A stretch of DNA of 64,000 bases from Viscum album (taxonomy: Eukaryota > Streptophyta > Magnoliopsida > Santalales > Viscaceae): contig OY728143.1 in the NCBI GenBank assembly GCA_963277665.1, positions 1,121,020,110-1,121,084,109 on the forward strand, read 5' to 3'. Each line of letters opens with the position of its first letter. The first letter of the stretch is position 1. Shown one piece after another: positions 13,111-26,048 of the stretch. The translations under genes and the position numbers were made by a program. The notes beneath the pieces are model-generated. The model ran no database searches. It was not told where the DNA came from and worked only from the letters and a program-made list of their open reading frames with translations.

Positions 13111-13865
13111 ATCCAAGTAGTAATGTGTATGGTTTGGATAAATCCAGATAGCTATTGATTCTATTTTTTTACCTTCTATCATATGTAACACTGAGATATG
13201 AATTCAGCATTCTAAGACATCATGATAAGATACAAAATCTATCTCAGAGAAAAATGTGTCCCTCTTGATTTCATATAATATACTGTCAGTTTGGAGAAAA
13301 GGGTAATTAATTATTGATAAATAAATAATTCATCTTTTTAAAATTTATGAAAACTGGATAGATACATTTACATTCATTGAACACATAATTTGGGTGGCCT
13401 GAGTTGAGATGATCTTAATAATTAATCCATTATTTTCCAAATCATCAATATATATCTTTAATTCATTCTACTCGGTGGGGGAATACTATTCGAGGGGAGA
13501 TATATCAGTTGTTTTAATAATTCCATAGAAATGGTGAACTCCATGTCCCACTATTGGGATAACCCTGAGAACTCATATGGAAATATCCATGGGGAGTAAT
13601 CCATTATAAGTGGTAATCCATCCTAAAAACCACTTTATTCATCCATTATCATGAGTTGCAGGATATGAAAAAATATACTACCAAATTACTGAGATGAAGG
13701 CCCAGAACATCCAAAGCAAGGATCACATTAAACATGAAAAACATGAGAGCTTCGATCAGCTGCCAAAAATATTACTCGATGGTGATAAAAATCGATGTGA
13801 CAAAAAAAAACCATCCACTCCATATCAAGAATCAAATCAATGATGTCCATTTACAAAACTATGAA
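13111..13865 (-). pseudogene. Protease-RT junction and truncated reverse transcriptase, element 2
   Basis: At 13812-13850 the minus strand reads MDIIDLILDMEWM, equivalent to the FDVILGMDWL motif after Ty3/gypsy protease, with glycine changed to aspartate and aspartate to glutamate. At about 13430-13490 a peptide with SPTE, NELK and IDDLENNGLI matches the RMSPTE..ELK..LDDLL.KGLI region at the start of RT. At 13221-13255 FFSEIDFVSYHD matches FSKIDL.SGYHQ, with the motif-A aspartate at 13237-13239. No FIDD motif follows: within about 130 bases the reading passes into integrase. A deletion has removed the rest of RT and RNase H. Confidence 0.75.
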
Positions 13866-15489
13866 AAACCTTTACAACTCAACACATGACATGGTGATGG
13901 TACATGATAGACCCCCTAAACCCTTATCGTCATTCTTCTATGTAGAATTACTAACTCCATAGATGATGAAATTACCCCAATAAGAAGTTTCAACAAGTCC
14001 AAAATACATGCAAATATAATGGAATTAGATTCACCCATTTCAAATAGAGTAAAAACAACGAAAAATGAAATTATAGTTATAACTCAAACTATGTAAGGTC
14101 CTACATCTGATTCCACAGGGGATTAATCCATTACTTGATGATTCCTCATCTCTACATGAGCCTAATAGAGAATATTTACTAGAAGATATATCTTAAGCTA
14201 ACTCTTCACATAAGAAGATCCATCCCAATCACCAAAACCCCTGAAACTAGAGACCTCTTTCTGGGATTGTTCTGAGTGGTCCGAAATTACCATAGTGGCT
14301 ATTAAACGCCAACTAACTTGTGTTTGGAATGACACCTTTTAAAACAACTATACGTTCTATATAGTTCCACACTGATGGTGGGGTCTATTTACAGATAAAC
14401 TGGATGATTGAATTTCTCCACCTTCTAACACTGGTGGTATAGGGTTGTCCAGTATATGAACCCATAGATATAAACTATCAGAAATGAAGGAAATAACTAC
14501 CACCAACCCTCATAAGTTTCTCATCACACTACACATTGTTTTTAGAAAAAGTACCACTTCTCTGACCCCATTTTTAAACTATTCCAGATAAACCAAACAT
14601 TTAATATCACTCCATATCCACCATCAATGAACGATCAACCAACTTATTATACTTATTCAATATAAATAGGATTAATTTGTAACATGTATCTATCCAAATC
14701 CCCATTTCAATTTTTTGATCCTTCATTTTCTCCTTATAAATACCTTCGATGATAAATTTACTAACTTAGTGAAATGGTTGGCATACTATAAATTTTTATG
14801 ACCCCCTAGTGGAAATCAGAAAACCCACCAGTGTTAGTGAATTCAATGTTCTCTATGAAATAATTCCCATTTAAGGAAACCGTGGAGTCATTCAAACCGA
14901 TTTTATTAAGATTCTTGGATTGAACCACTTAGTCCCACCATATTCGATGGGGGCCTTCCAAGAAAATTGAATCATAGATCACATTAACAGATTCATGTGT
15001 GTCAAAACCCCAATCATTTTTTTAATATCTTCAATCCAATCCTCAACTTCCATGGGATCAATTATATACTAAAATGAAGAAGGATTGGTCTTCATATTCT
15101 TTTGAGGCTATTCACTTTTGGGACATGGTTCAGATAGTTTTACCTATGTAAGAATAAGGGTTCCTCCCTAACCAAAGGATTGAATAGACCAAACAACTAC
15201 TTTATATAAATATATTATCAAATGGTTTTGGATAACTCTCTCAAAAGTATTCATTTGGATGGAAAATAAGTCTATGAGGAGGTATGATACTTTGAAAATT
15301 TACAATCATCGATGAAATTATTAATAGAATATACCCAAAAATTGTCATAAACATAATAATTTTATAAATATTAATAGATTAAAGTCGAAACCAAAACAAG
15401 AACAATGACAATCTAAAAAACTCCACCCAACTCATTTTCCATGCATAGTTATTAGCCTATACAACTCAATAGAATGATAATAAAAAATT
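13866..15489 (-). pseudogene. Presumed gag-protease region, element 2
   Basis: Position between the 5' LTR and the protease-RT junction implies gag and protease on the minus strand. I could not find a convincing zinc knuckle or an active-site DSG motif by eye, and no open frame exceeds a few dozen codons. The call is positional only. Confidence 0.35.
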
Positions 15490-17700
15490 ACAAAAATCAC
15501 TTGGGGACTCAAGGCTTGTTATGTGGTGTGTTTGCCAGAAACCCCACACGAATCTAGAACCAGAAGCTCTGTCAATCCTTTATCTACTATATCCCAACAC
15601 TACCAAATTACATGAACAATATAAAAGCTGAAATAATCGTATGATTCCATTTTCAATGATCATTTATTTTCTTTAATCTATCATAACACATGACCTGGCC
15701 CATGGTAGGGCCTAAATATTGTCCCAGATACCTATGGGATAGAAAGTAGTTATTGGGAATCAAAAATAATATTTTGGAATGATTATTCTAAATATAAAAA
15801 ACCTTATGAATCCTTCCATAAATGATCATCACATCCCAAAACAATAACCATAACACAAAAGTAATACATTACCATAAGTCAACTTCATAACATATTATAA
15901 ACATTTTAAATTATTAACCAAAAATAGAAATAGAAAAAATGTGGTGTGGAACTACCGACACTAAAAAAACCTCCACACCAAAAGAAGGAAAAACCCCTCA
16001 ATTCCCCTATGAACATGACCTCCATGAATAGGAAACATATTAACAGGATCCAGTATCACAACTACAGAACATTTTACAATTATCAAGGTCATGTATAATA
16101 TGATCTATACTCATCTAAGGGTGTTTGTAGGGTGTGATACCATGCCTAGTAAGATATTTACTAAGGATAGATTCATTTCCATTACAGAAAAATGGAAATA
16201 AATATGTATGTTCTCAAAGTAAAGGGGAAATATTCATAAATGAAACATTATTTGGAATTTTAAATGGAAAATATAATGTCTTTCATATACTAATAGTAAC
16301 CTTTGATTCCCATGACCACCATAGGAAAACCCGTAAGGCACTAGGGTTAGTTGGACCCTATAAAATTCATTCCTTAATGAGATGGAATTGAATCCATAAC
16401 CCATTTAATACATGTTAATTATCCTCTATAGGGGAACCTATCCCAAGGACTAGTAGTCTCCAAAAATCATTATATGTTTAGTTAGTGTTGTAGTTTCAAT
16501 CATGGTATTTGAAAATGAGACTCATCCTCATCGATCTAACTATTGTTCTAATACATGTCATCCCATTTAGTCACCAAGGATTCCTTTTGTTCTCAATTTC
16601 CAATTATCAAGACATATTGACCTCGAAATTCTTAAAAAAACTTCCAGTATTTGAAACACCCAAATCAATAACCCATTTATAGTTGGAAAATCATTTTCAA
16701 ACCACATAAACACACACACAAACATGTTTGACATTATAAAATTACAAGACATCCTTTAATTTTCATTTATAAAATGATCCTTCAACCAACACATACATCA
16801 AAAACATGTGAAAACATGGATCTCACCTCCCACACAATCCATAGAAAATATTTATAAGACAATGAATGAATAAAAAATCAAGAAGTAATGATAAATTCCA
16901 TAATCAGATACATAAAAACTGGAAACATATAGAATATGATGAAAAAAACACAACCACACAACAAGGATAATCTATAAACTAAATATCATACCACAAAAAT
17001 AAATCATTAAATATGGTATCCACGATTGAAAACTCACTAGGTAAACCCATCAACTAGTGAAATAAGAACCAAATGATGGAAGTAGGGTCTAATAGTGAAG
17101 AAGAAGTCAAAATATGAAGAGATTACATGATGATTATTTTATGATTTATGGCCAAATCCAGAAATAAATTTTGTTCGAAGGAAGCCAAGAAGGAGGGTAA
17201 GTCATGCCTATAATGGATAATATAATTTATGGGAATAAATGGGTTAACATAGGGTTAAATATCAATAGGGTAAAATTATAAATTACATATTTTCATGAAA
17301 TGGACAAGCTAAACGTTTTTTTTCAAAACAAGATTACACACCATGTAGAAATAATGCACCCACCTCTATACAAAGTGAAACTAGTACAAAATTTTTCTGA
17401 GAGAGGGAAAATTGCATTGCAGCCAGTCATTTTCCATAAACAGAATCATAGGTATGGGCACGTAGTGAACAACATGCCCTAGATGCAGTCAATGAGACCT
17501 AGATTTTGCAAGTATCATGGTTTCACTATATGTTATATATTGGTACATGGTTTCTACTAATCATGTCCCAACTGTGATCCATCATTTTTGAGGTCCAAAA
17601 ACCATATTCATCACAAAAAACACCTAGTAAATCCAAAAAACAATGTCAAGACCAAAAAAAAGAGAAAAATACATTAAAATAAAATAATATATTTTCCATA
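15490..17700 (-). repeat. 5' LTR of element 2
   Basis: Partner of 10040-12000; the landmark blocks are listed there. It is slightly longer than its partner. No intact primer-binding site matching initiator tRNA-Met was found at the internal edge near 15480; the site may have eroded. Confidence 0.7.
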
Positions 17701-18342
17701 ATTCCATTAAAATTAAAACATGTAATTTGAGTTCTAAAAATGATGTGGAGTTAGGTACACCAATACTCTACTTAAGAACGATGAGTATTATATTTCATTA
17801 TCTTCCAACCAACTCAATTATAACCAAAATATTATGAACTAATACAAAATCATAAAATTTATTTCACGATGTTGAATTATTTATAAAAAACTCTTGGAAT
17901 GAATGTTAAATCCCATGTATAGGATTATAGAAAAATTCCTTATGAATATCCTATTATCCTTTATTGATAAATTTAAGATGATTTTGGAAATTCATTGGTT
18001 ATCTCAACATACGAAGTAAAATTATTTGGAATAAATATATCAAAATTTATATCAACTAATGAAAATATATGAATGGGTAATTTTAAAAACCCTTTATAAA
18101 AAATTTATATAATGTGAACCCCAATACTGAATTATGATATACTAATGGACTAGAAGGTTTGAGAGAACTCAAATTTCGGGGATAATTATATATTAATTCA
18201 AGTGATATGTCCTTATGTTATATGATTCATATCACTCAAGATAAAAAATCAGGTGTCAATTATATCGACTAAAATACTTACATATTTTCATTAGTGACAA
18301 CTAATTTAAATTTAGAATAAAAAATTAATTTAATGTGGTAAT
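17701..18342. other. AT-rich interval, unassigned
   Basis: Lies between element 2 and the right 4.2-kb repeat. No coding signal was seen. A short inverted repeat (AGTGATATG at 18201-18209 and CATATCACT at 18228-18236) could form a small stem but has no further support. Confidence 0.5.
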
Positions 18343-21300
18343 GTTACTCCCTAGGTTATATGATCTATTAATTTTTCACTTATTATTGTTATATAATCAT
18401 TATTTATTCATTCGGGAGAATTAAAACATGATTACATATTTGGACACACATGAAATGAACCATGTCAGTTACATATTAATCAATTATAATGGAAGATTAT
18501 AGTTAATGAATATGAAACCCTGTATTCCCTACAATGGATTATTACAAAATAAGTATGATTACATGTTTTAAATCTATAACAATTAAAAATGGAAAATAAA
18601 TCATAAATAATAATATCTTTAGAACTAGTGACTCACATGGACCATCATCAACAATATGAATCACCGTTAATATAACCCAAAACATCAATCAATAAGAATA
18701 CCCAAAATGGAGAAATCATGTTTTCACATCCTAATAGGAAACTATGTATATGATAACTGTGAATGGAATAAGATTAGTAATAGTATATATAATAATTCAA
18801 TATTCTTGTTACTAATATATTCACTGAAAATATGGTAATTATGGATATATCAATTTTGTATACTAAAGAAAATATTTATAATGTTGTATAATTTAAATAA
18901 TAATACTCATAATGAACTAAATATATGATATTAATATATATATATATATATTACTTATAAATTTGAAAATAATTATTAAAGTCATACACAATATTATATA
19001 AAATTGAAATAAAAATTTCAATACCAATAGAGTGGTAGAAATTAAATTTTATAATATAAATAATTAATTATTGGAATTTATTTAACCGTATTTATAATAA
19101 AAGTAATATTTATTTTCATTGAACTATTTTATAAAGTATTAGATAATTTTTAAATATTAATTATTTTGTGAAATATTGTTTTTCAACCAATATATTAAAA
19201 TAACCTCGATTAGAAATCGATATGAAAAATCTTAAGAACAAAAAATGCTTAAAACACAGATTTCAACAATAATGGTTTTAATTATATGTTATATTTTCAT
19301 TTAATATATAAATATATAATTTTTTTAATTAATAGTATATAACTCATATATAATTTTTAATTTGTTATCTTTAAATTATCTTTGTATATTTCTTATTGAT
19401 ATTTATTTGAATGATTATTTTTAGATCAATAATAAAAATGTATACATGAACTAAAAAATAATATATTTTACAATACAAGAATGAAATAAATGTTTAATAA
19501 ACCTATTTTCAATATTAAAAATATATTTAATGAATAATATCTAAAATATTTATAATACCATTGATAATTTCTAAAACATATATTTACTATAAACTCAAGT
19601 AATATTTTATTATATTTATATTTTAGGAATATATATTATAAATTGAATTTAAAAATATTTGAAACTAAATATATCAACAAATATTTAAATTTTGAGTTTA
19701 AAATTTCAATATTAGATTATATTTTCAAATTCATTTTTATGGAGAAATATAATTTTAGTATGAATAGTTTAAAATACTTTTACAATAGTAAAACCGTTTT
19801 TAATGAATTTGTTTATTAATATCGTGTATTTTCCATTTATATCCAAAATTGATATACTCTTTATTACAACTAAAATGTTATTTTTATACCTATATATAAA
19901 AATTTTAGTAAAAATAATTTCGAAATCAATAATAAATACGACTATGAATTAATAATGGTTAAAATGTCGTTTTCTAGTAAAATAGTTTTTTAAAACCATA
20001 CTACTTTTAATTTGAAATATTTTTTACTCATATATATAAATTGAATTGGATTGAATATGAGCTAAATTTATTTCCATCAAACTCAAATGTGGTAATATTA
20101 TATAAAATTTATTTTTAATATAATGTAAAATCACATTCATAAAAACTCGTTACCATGTTTAAATGTAAAAGAGTAAAATATAAATAAATAATGGTTACCA
20201 AACTATGACATGATGAAAAAATTTATAATTTATTTATTGAGACATTTTAGGACCAATAACATTTAAAAATATATTTATTATTAAATTATATTATCATTGT
20301 CAAGGAATAATGTATTGATATCATGATAGTGTAGAGGGTAATCCCAATAGTACACATTTCCTCACATATAAATTTGAATCATTTGAAAACTTCCATCATT
20401 CCACGTACGATTATAATTTCCATTTTAAATAATCATATAAAAGAAAAAATATATTTAATTCAATAATACTTGATCCCACAGTATCTATAAGTAAAATTAA
20501 GTCCTTGACATCTAAGTATGTCACAGAGAGAATAACATAACTACGAAAACTGTATTACCATCTTTGTAATGTCTTATCCATAATATTTTAGTAGAAAATA
20601 AATTATATATTTATAAATATGATAGAATTATTATCATTATTATAGTAATATTTTTTTTTATATAAATGGAAATATTATTTTTTTCATCTCTATCCATTAA
20701 GAAAGAAATATTTTATTGTACATTGAACAAACTACCAAATCCACAAAGATACATCTATTTTTTCATCAATGAAATTAGTGAATGGTAAAATTGATGTAAT
20801 ATATGAGTAAATATTATATTTATAATATAAATTTTATTATAAAATGTCAAATAATCATTTATATTATTTCCATCTAATTTGTTAATAAATGGAATCCATA
20901 ATCATTTATATTTTGAAGTTATCACCTCTTTGAGTAATGAATTTTATTTTTATACACCAGCAATCATGGTTTGATTAAAAAATATATTTAATTTTTAAAA
21001 CCTATTTCCATAATAATATTAATATTACGAATTTTATGAAACTGTTTCACAATGATTTATACTATTGTCAATTTATATATGGAGTTATGACAAATAGATT
21101 GAACAACATCAAGTAATAAACCTATGCATGAAAACATTATTATAAATAAATAACATATGATTGATAAAGGAAATTAGAATATTAAATATAGATAAATGAT
21201 TTAATCATATAATTATTTCTAATATAAATTTCATTTTTTATGAACCTAAATGCATGCATAAACCAAATCTAGATATCTAGGTAAGGGATCTTCCTTAAAT

Positions 21301-22555
21301 CCATCATGACTTATTAGTTTCAAATTCAGACTATTTTGTCCATTATATGAAATATTATTCTCATGAAGATCATATATTTTAAATATATAAATAAAATAAA
21401 TATATACTTACATTAATATCCAATTAATTATTTGGATAATACATGTATTTATTTCCCATCAAAATTACAACATTTAAGTAATCTATGTTTTAGATAACAT
21501 TAAAATGTCTTGTATCATATTGGAAATCACCCCAAAAATATTATTTTATACCATGTATAACATACAAATATCCTAATAATTTTTTTATAACTATATTGGT
21601 ATTATTATTAATTCATTAAAAATAATATGTCCTTTCCATTTTTAAAAATATCATTTACTTAATGTTTTAAATATACACCCCAGTCGTAGGTCTCAATTTT
21701 TTATTCTCCTAGATCTTTATTAGTAAGTCAATTTATAGGAAATAATTCATCATGATCTATCATTCATTTAAAAACCAAATCATCTAAATTATAGAATTAA
21801 TTCTTCTCTTGGGAATCCTAATTCATTTGTCTTTGGTTATGCCATGAATCATAATAATGAAAAAAACCTTCTTCTCCTGGGTTTGATCATGTTTTTGATT
21901 TATGTATTATTTATTTTCCTGACATGTAATGAGTATATATGTGATTTATATTTATGTTGTGGTTTTCCTAGGAATTTTTTTAACATAAAAATAATTTTTT
22001 AAAATAATATATCTCTTGAGTCATTACATAAGGAATTAGCAAGTGAAACTAATTCTTCTTAGGACATTATACACATTATGAATAAAGTCTTGAATGAGAC
22101 CAATGGATTTTGTTTATTATATCATGTTTAATTAAATTTCCATAATTTTATTGTATTAAAAAATAATTTCCATATGATATTCTACTATAATAGTGATCAT
22201 CCTCTCTATGATATCATTTTTTTCCTTATGAATCTCATTTTTTGCTTTATTTCCATGATTATATATTTACAAGGATTTATTAAAAAAACAAATACCATGT
22301 GTATTTTATTTATTTTTTTAGGATTTTTTGTATTTAATATTTGAATATTATGTTTAAAATATGGATGATGCATTTAATTTTAAATGAGGAATTTTCATGT
22401 TTAACAATTAAAATACACTGAAACTATAAAAAATTTGATTATATTTTTTAAAAATAATTATATGAATCCTGAAATAATATCTGTTTATGGATTTGGTAAC
22501 CATATGATTAATATAATTATATTATTTATTTATTGTTAAAATATCAACATATCCT
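18343..22555. repeat. 4.2-kb AT-rich direct repeat, right copy
   Basis: Collinear with 3376-7590 (landmarks given there). The left end begins TGTTACTCCC, which would suit an LTR start, but the left copy has diverged at the same place. Homology fades after ATATCC at about 22553, matching ATATCC at about 7588. No open reading frame of note occurs. A run of alternating TA lies at 18934-18950. Both copies are non-coding, so the repeat is either a very long LTR or a non-autonomous sequence. Confidence 0.7.
20365..20373 (+). promoter_or_regulatory. TATA-like box in the right 4.2-kb repeat
   Basis: CATATAAAT aligns with the TATAAAAGG box of the left copy at 5392. The flanks TCTTCACATATAAA and CCTCACATATAAA match closely, which is the reason for calling it. 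Function is inference. Confidence 0.3.
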
Positions 22556-22763
22556 TAAACACACAATCTCATCCTCTATCAAGGAGTTTCATCCCCTATC
22601 TTCCTTCTATAATAAACTTTTAGGGTTGGAAAATAATTATCCAAGTGACATCACCCATAGTGATAAAATAACTGAAATTATCTAGGATTACTATGTTCTC
22701 CAAATGAAACTAATTCATCATTTCCCCATGCCTAATTCAGGACATGTTTATGAATACTACACC

Positions 22764-22768
22764 GAGAT
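22764..22768 (+). repeat. Target-site duplication, left (GAGAT)
   Basis: GAGAT immediately precedes the TG start of the 5' LTR and recurs immediately after the CA end of the 3' LTR at 33654-33658. Five bases is the usual duplication length for Ty3/gypsy integrases. Confidence 0.85.
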
Positions 22769-23264
22769 TGTAAAGACCTGAATTTTCCATGTAATTTTTT
22801 GAATTTTATGGAATTATTATAAGTTTATGAAAATTGAAAATACATGATCTCGAGGCCCGGTGTTCCCAGAATGAATATCTGAACATTTTTTAAAGTATTT
22901 TCAGTAAACGCGTTAGCGGTGTTTTATATCTTTTGAACTGGTGCTCAGATTAAAAATCTGAAGGCATGATTGAATCTGATGCACTTGCATTTCCTTAAGA
23001 GAGACTTCACTTCGACTGATGCACATCTGGAGAAAAAAGTATGATTTTGGACATTTTAAAAGAATAATAAAATTACTTTAATTAATTAATTTATTTATTT
23101 CATTTCCTCCAACGGGAAAGAAGTTGTGTGGGACCAACAGTGTGTCAAGCCATTAAATGGCCTGACTCTTCAATCCCTATGTAACAGTGTTGTCAGAATT
23201 TAGAAAGGTTCCTATTAAATGAAAACCCATTAATTCTACAAGCGTTATATGTCCTTACCCTTTT

Positions 23265-23275
23265 CTATTTATATT
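23265..23275 (+). promoter_or_regulatory. Candidate TATA box, 5' LTR
   Basis: CTATTTATATTGATCC-like bases align with CATATTTATATAGATCC in the 3' LTR (31122-31130). The box lies about 0.5 kb into the LTR, and GAGAGGTAAT follows closely in both copies. It is the best TATA candidate shared by both LTRs, but another start site is possible. Confidence 0.4.
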
Positions 23276-24964
23276 GATCCTGTGGAGAGGTAATGGAATA
23301 GCTTCATAAAGAAATGAAGTGTTGATAAAGTACCACGATTCCAATCTTGGAGGGCAGAGCTGGTTCCAGTGGGTTGTGATGGGTGACGTCGAATCCAGAA
23401 CCAAAGGATGACATTTGAGCGGCAATGTTGTTGAATTGTTGTGGAGATAACGAACACTGACACTTCCTCAATCAGGGGTGTTCTCCATTATTCATGAGGT
23501 AGGGTTTTAATCTCGTCATGTTTCTAGGATTTGATGAAGCTTTCTTGCTACCCTCTTTCTATCAAGATAATGTTGAGGGCATGAGACAAACAAAGAAGGC
23601 CCAGACCCTCTGTCCTTGTTGAAATTTTGGGTCGTTATTTACTATCATTACCTTCAGGTTGGACAAGACTTGGGACGACAAATGATGGTGGTGGATGAGC
23701 ACTAAGCTGAGGCGGTCTGTGGAGCGGCCAACACCGGCGAAACATAGATGAGAGGAGGAGTGCCATCGCATGCAGTAGGTGGAGAGAGGTCGTAGATTTT
23801 TAGCTGTAGTGGTCAAGCAGGGTGATCGGCACCGGGGGGCTGTGAGAGGATTTGAAGCTACGTCGGGAACCATAGGCGAAGGAAGCCACGACCCCGACAC
23901 CTCGGTGGAAGGACCCCCCACGAGTCCCATGGGTGACATGGCAGCACCCATTAGGAGTTTCCTCTTTGCCTTCCAAACAGGGCATTTCCCTCTCCCCTTT
24001 CATGCCAGCTCAGGCGGAACGCCTGAGCCAGCGGGCGACGCCTCCGCGAGCCGAGCCGCATGAGCCCAGCGGGCTGCCCCCTTGCATGCCTGGTCGTGCC
24101 CCCTTGTGAGCCAGACCAGACATCGACCCAGTGGGACAAGACCACCATGGCCCAGCCTAGCCGGGTTGGACCCGAACCGATCTGGGTCGACCCGACCAGG
24201 ATGGGTCATCCCAGACTGGGTCGGGCCGGGTCAGTCTGACCAGGTCGAACTGGACACAGACCACACCGGGCATAGTTCCACTTAAAGGGCTATAACATGA
24301 AATCATGGAATCCATTTTATGAAACGTATATGCATCTGATACCCGTGGAGTGATATGGTCCTTTTTAAATACTTCACATGAGTTTTGGAGAATGTTGGAT
24401 TACGGCTGGGTTGGATCAAACCCAAATCCTATCGGGGCCTCAGAACTAAACCACTTATAACTCACAGACTATTGATCTGATTGATGCAATTTCTGTTTCC
24501 TTGGAAACCTTACGACATGGAGGTACATTGGGTTACTCCTTTTTGGAGATTATTGGTGGTCGATGTACGACCGTTATCATGAGGGGCAGATTATACAGAG
24601 CTCGAACACACCGAGTGCGAGGAATCCTATGACTGGCTATAACGTGAAGAAAAAACATCGATCCTATGTGGGTCAGCATCTATAGAACATGTATGGATTA
24701 GAATATAACATATCCTATGTGGGATAGAGCTCAATGATCCTATGTTGTTCAACACATACAGATCATGTGTGGGTGAGATCATGTGCAGGTCATTGGGGGT
24801 TATTACATATCGATCCTGTTTTGGTCAAATGCAGTACCTCTTAACATAATAAAGTAATATATCTTATGACTAATCATATCTACTTATATACATGTGTTAT
24901 CCTAATGTTAGATAAGTCTCTTATATTTTTGGTTTTATAAATTTTGTTATTATATATTTTTTGT

Positions 24965-25135
24965 TTTACCATTGTGGTTTTTATATCTCTGTGTTGTTAC
25001 CTGTGTGGTACTTCTATCTTTGCGGTGTCATCTTCGTGGTGTTAACTATGTTGTATTTTTATCATTGTGGTGTTACCCATGTGGTAATTCTACCTTCATG
25101 TTTTACCTTTGTGGTATTCATACCTCATGTATGGT
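24965..25135 (+). repeat. Degenerate tandem array of about 31-bp units, 5' LTR
   Basis: Units resemble GGTGTTACCTGTGTGGTAC followed by TTCTACCTTCAT. They are imperfect and partly overlap shorter GTGGT sub-repeats. The same array occurs in the 3' LTR at about 32805-33000, where units are clearer. Confidence 0.7.
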
Positions 25136-25776
25136 ATGTGTATATCTTGAAAACATAGGTATATGTATGGGATATACGTAAGTAGTTTTGATGTTTATCG
25201 CTTCGTGCTTTGAGATTGAGGTCTTGATTTGTTGTTTTTCAATTGTGGAACATTGGAAGACCTACAATAGTCTCGTCAACCCAACTGAATATTGTTATAC
25301 TCACCCCTACACGGCCTACACGTGAACCATATTGTTTCTTGTGCAGATGGTGGACAACTTTGATCGAGGTTGAGAGAGCTAGGACTAGACAATACATAGT
25401 GGCGGAGCATATTGAATGGTGTGAAATAGGGACTAAAGAATGTAAGATATAACAATCCTTCAGGTAGGATCATCAGTGGGCACACCAGGAGCTTCATTTC
25501 ACATTTCAGTGGCAATTTTACTTTTTAGTTGTACTTGTAAATTTCAGTTGGGCTTGTATTCTAGCCCCTCTATATTCCGCACTCTTTTTACTACAATAGT
25601 TTATTTCATGGTGGAATCTTGAGTTATTATAGTATGTGTGTCTATATCGGACAAAAAGGAAATGCCTTCCCAATTGAGGGACACGCCTTTCCAGTGCTAG
25701 TTTCCAGCCCCTAGCCTATGGAAGGTGGGCTTGGGGTTGTCACGACAAGGCCCCCAAGGGATGGGTCGGGACAATG

Positions 25777-25794
25777 TGGTGTCAAAGGAGTCGG
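25777..25794 (+). other. Primer binding site, initiator tRNA-Met type
   Basis: TGGTGTCAAAGGAGTCGG starts three bases after the LTR end. It resembles the common plant primer site TGGTATCAGAGC, complementary to the 3' end of initiator tRNA-Met, with a few changes. It would have primed minus-strand cDNA. Confidence 0.75.
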
Positions 25795-26048
25795 TTCTAC
25801 TGAATAAATAGGACTCTAGTATTTTATATGTGGCAATATTTCTATATATTATGAGTATGGTATTCGGTTTGGGGAATCCATTTTTGGTGCGGTAGAAGAT
25901 GTATTCATACCCCAGGACCCTGAATTATGATTTCCCTATCATTTTACTGAAACAATGACTGCCTTTGTTTTTGACATGTTTTTATGGAGTTCTCTTTGTG
26001 TCTTGTCTCTTGGTATAACTTATTTACCATGCTGCACTTTTTTTCAAG

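Larger units (their letters stand above)
10040..17700 (-). mobile_element. Ty3/gypsy retrotransposon (element 2), minus strand, internally deleted
   Basis: Two diverged direct repeats (10040-12000 and 15490-17700) enclose a minus-strand pol. From high to low coordinates come a protease-RT spacer motif (13812-13850), the RT start (about 13430-13520), RT motif A (13221-13255), the integrase core (12798-13109) and the integrase C-terminal domain (12279-12401). The order makes 15490-17700 the 5' LTR and 10040-12000 the 3' LTR. RT motif A lies only about 130 bases from the first integrase aspartate, so the RT palm, RNase H and integrase zinc site have been deleted. Exact ends are uncertain because the LTRs are too diverged to place terminal TG/CA by eye. 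The element lies between the two 4.2-kb repeats and may be nested inside a larger one. Confidence 0.8.
22769..25773 (+). repeat. 5' LTR of the chromovirus
   Basis: Begins TGTAAAGACC and ends GGGTCGGGACA. It aligns end to end with 30624-33653. It contains a TATA-like stretch (23265-23275), a strikingly GC-rich block (about 23700-24280) and a degenerate tandem array (about 24965-25135). Short open stretches in the GC-rich block occur on both strands and are not conserved as proteins with the other LTR. Confidence 0.95.

Noticed and set aside
18198..18240. Hairpin regulatory element
   Set aside because: Only about nine paired bases with an AT-rich loop; expected by chance in such DNA.
3371..22560. 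Target-site duplication for the 4.2-kb repeat pair
   Set aside because: GATCA precedes the left copy, but no matching bases follow the right copy at any plausible edge. LTR status is left open.
23562..24285. Several overlapping open stretches of 65-129 codons on both strands
   Set aside because: They lie in the GC-rich block of the 5' LTR, where stops are rare by composition. The equivalent block in the 3' LTR does not preserve the same frames.
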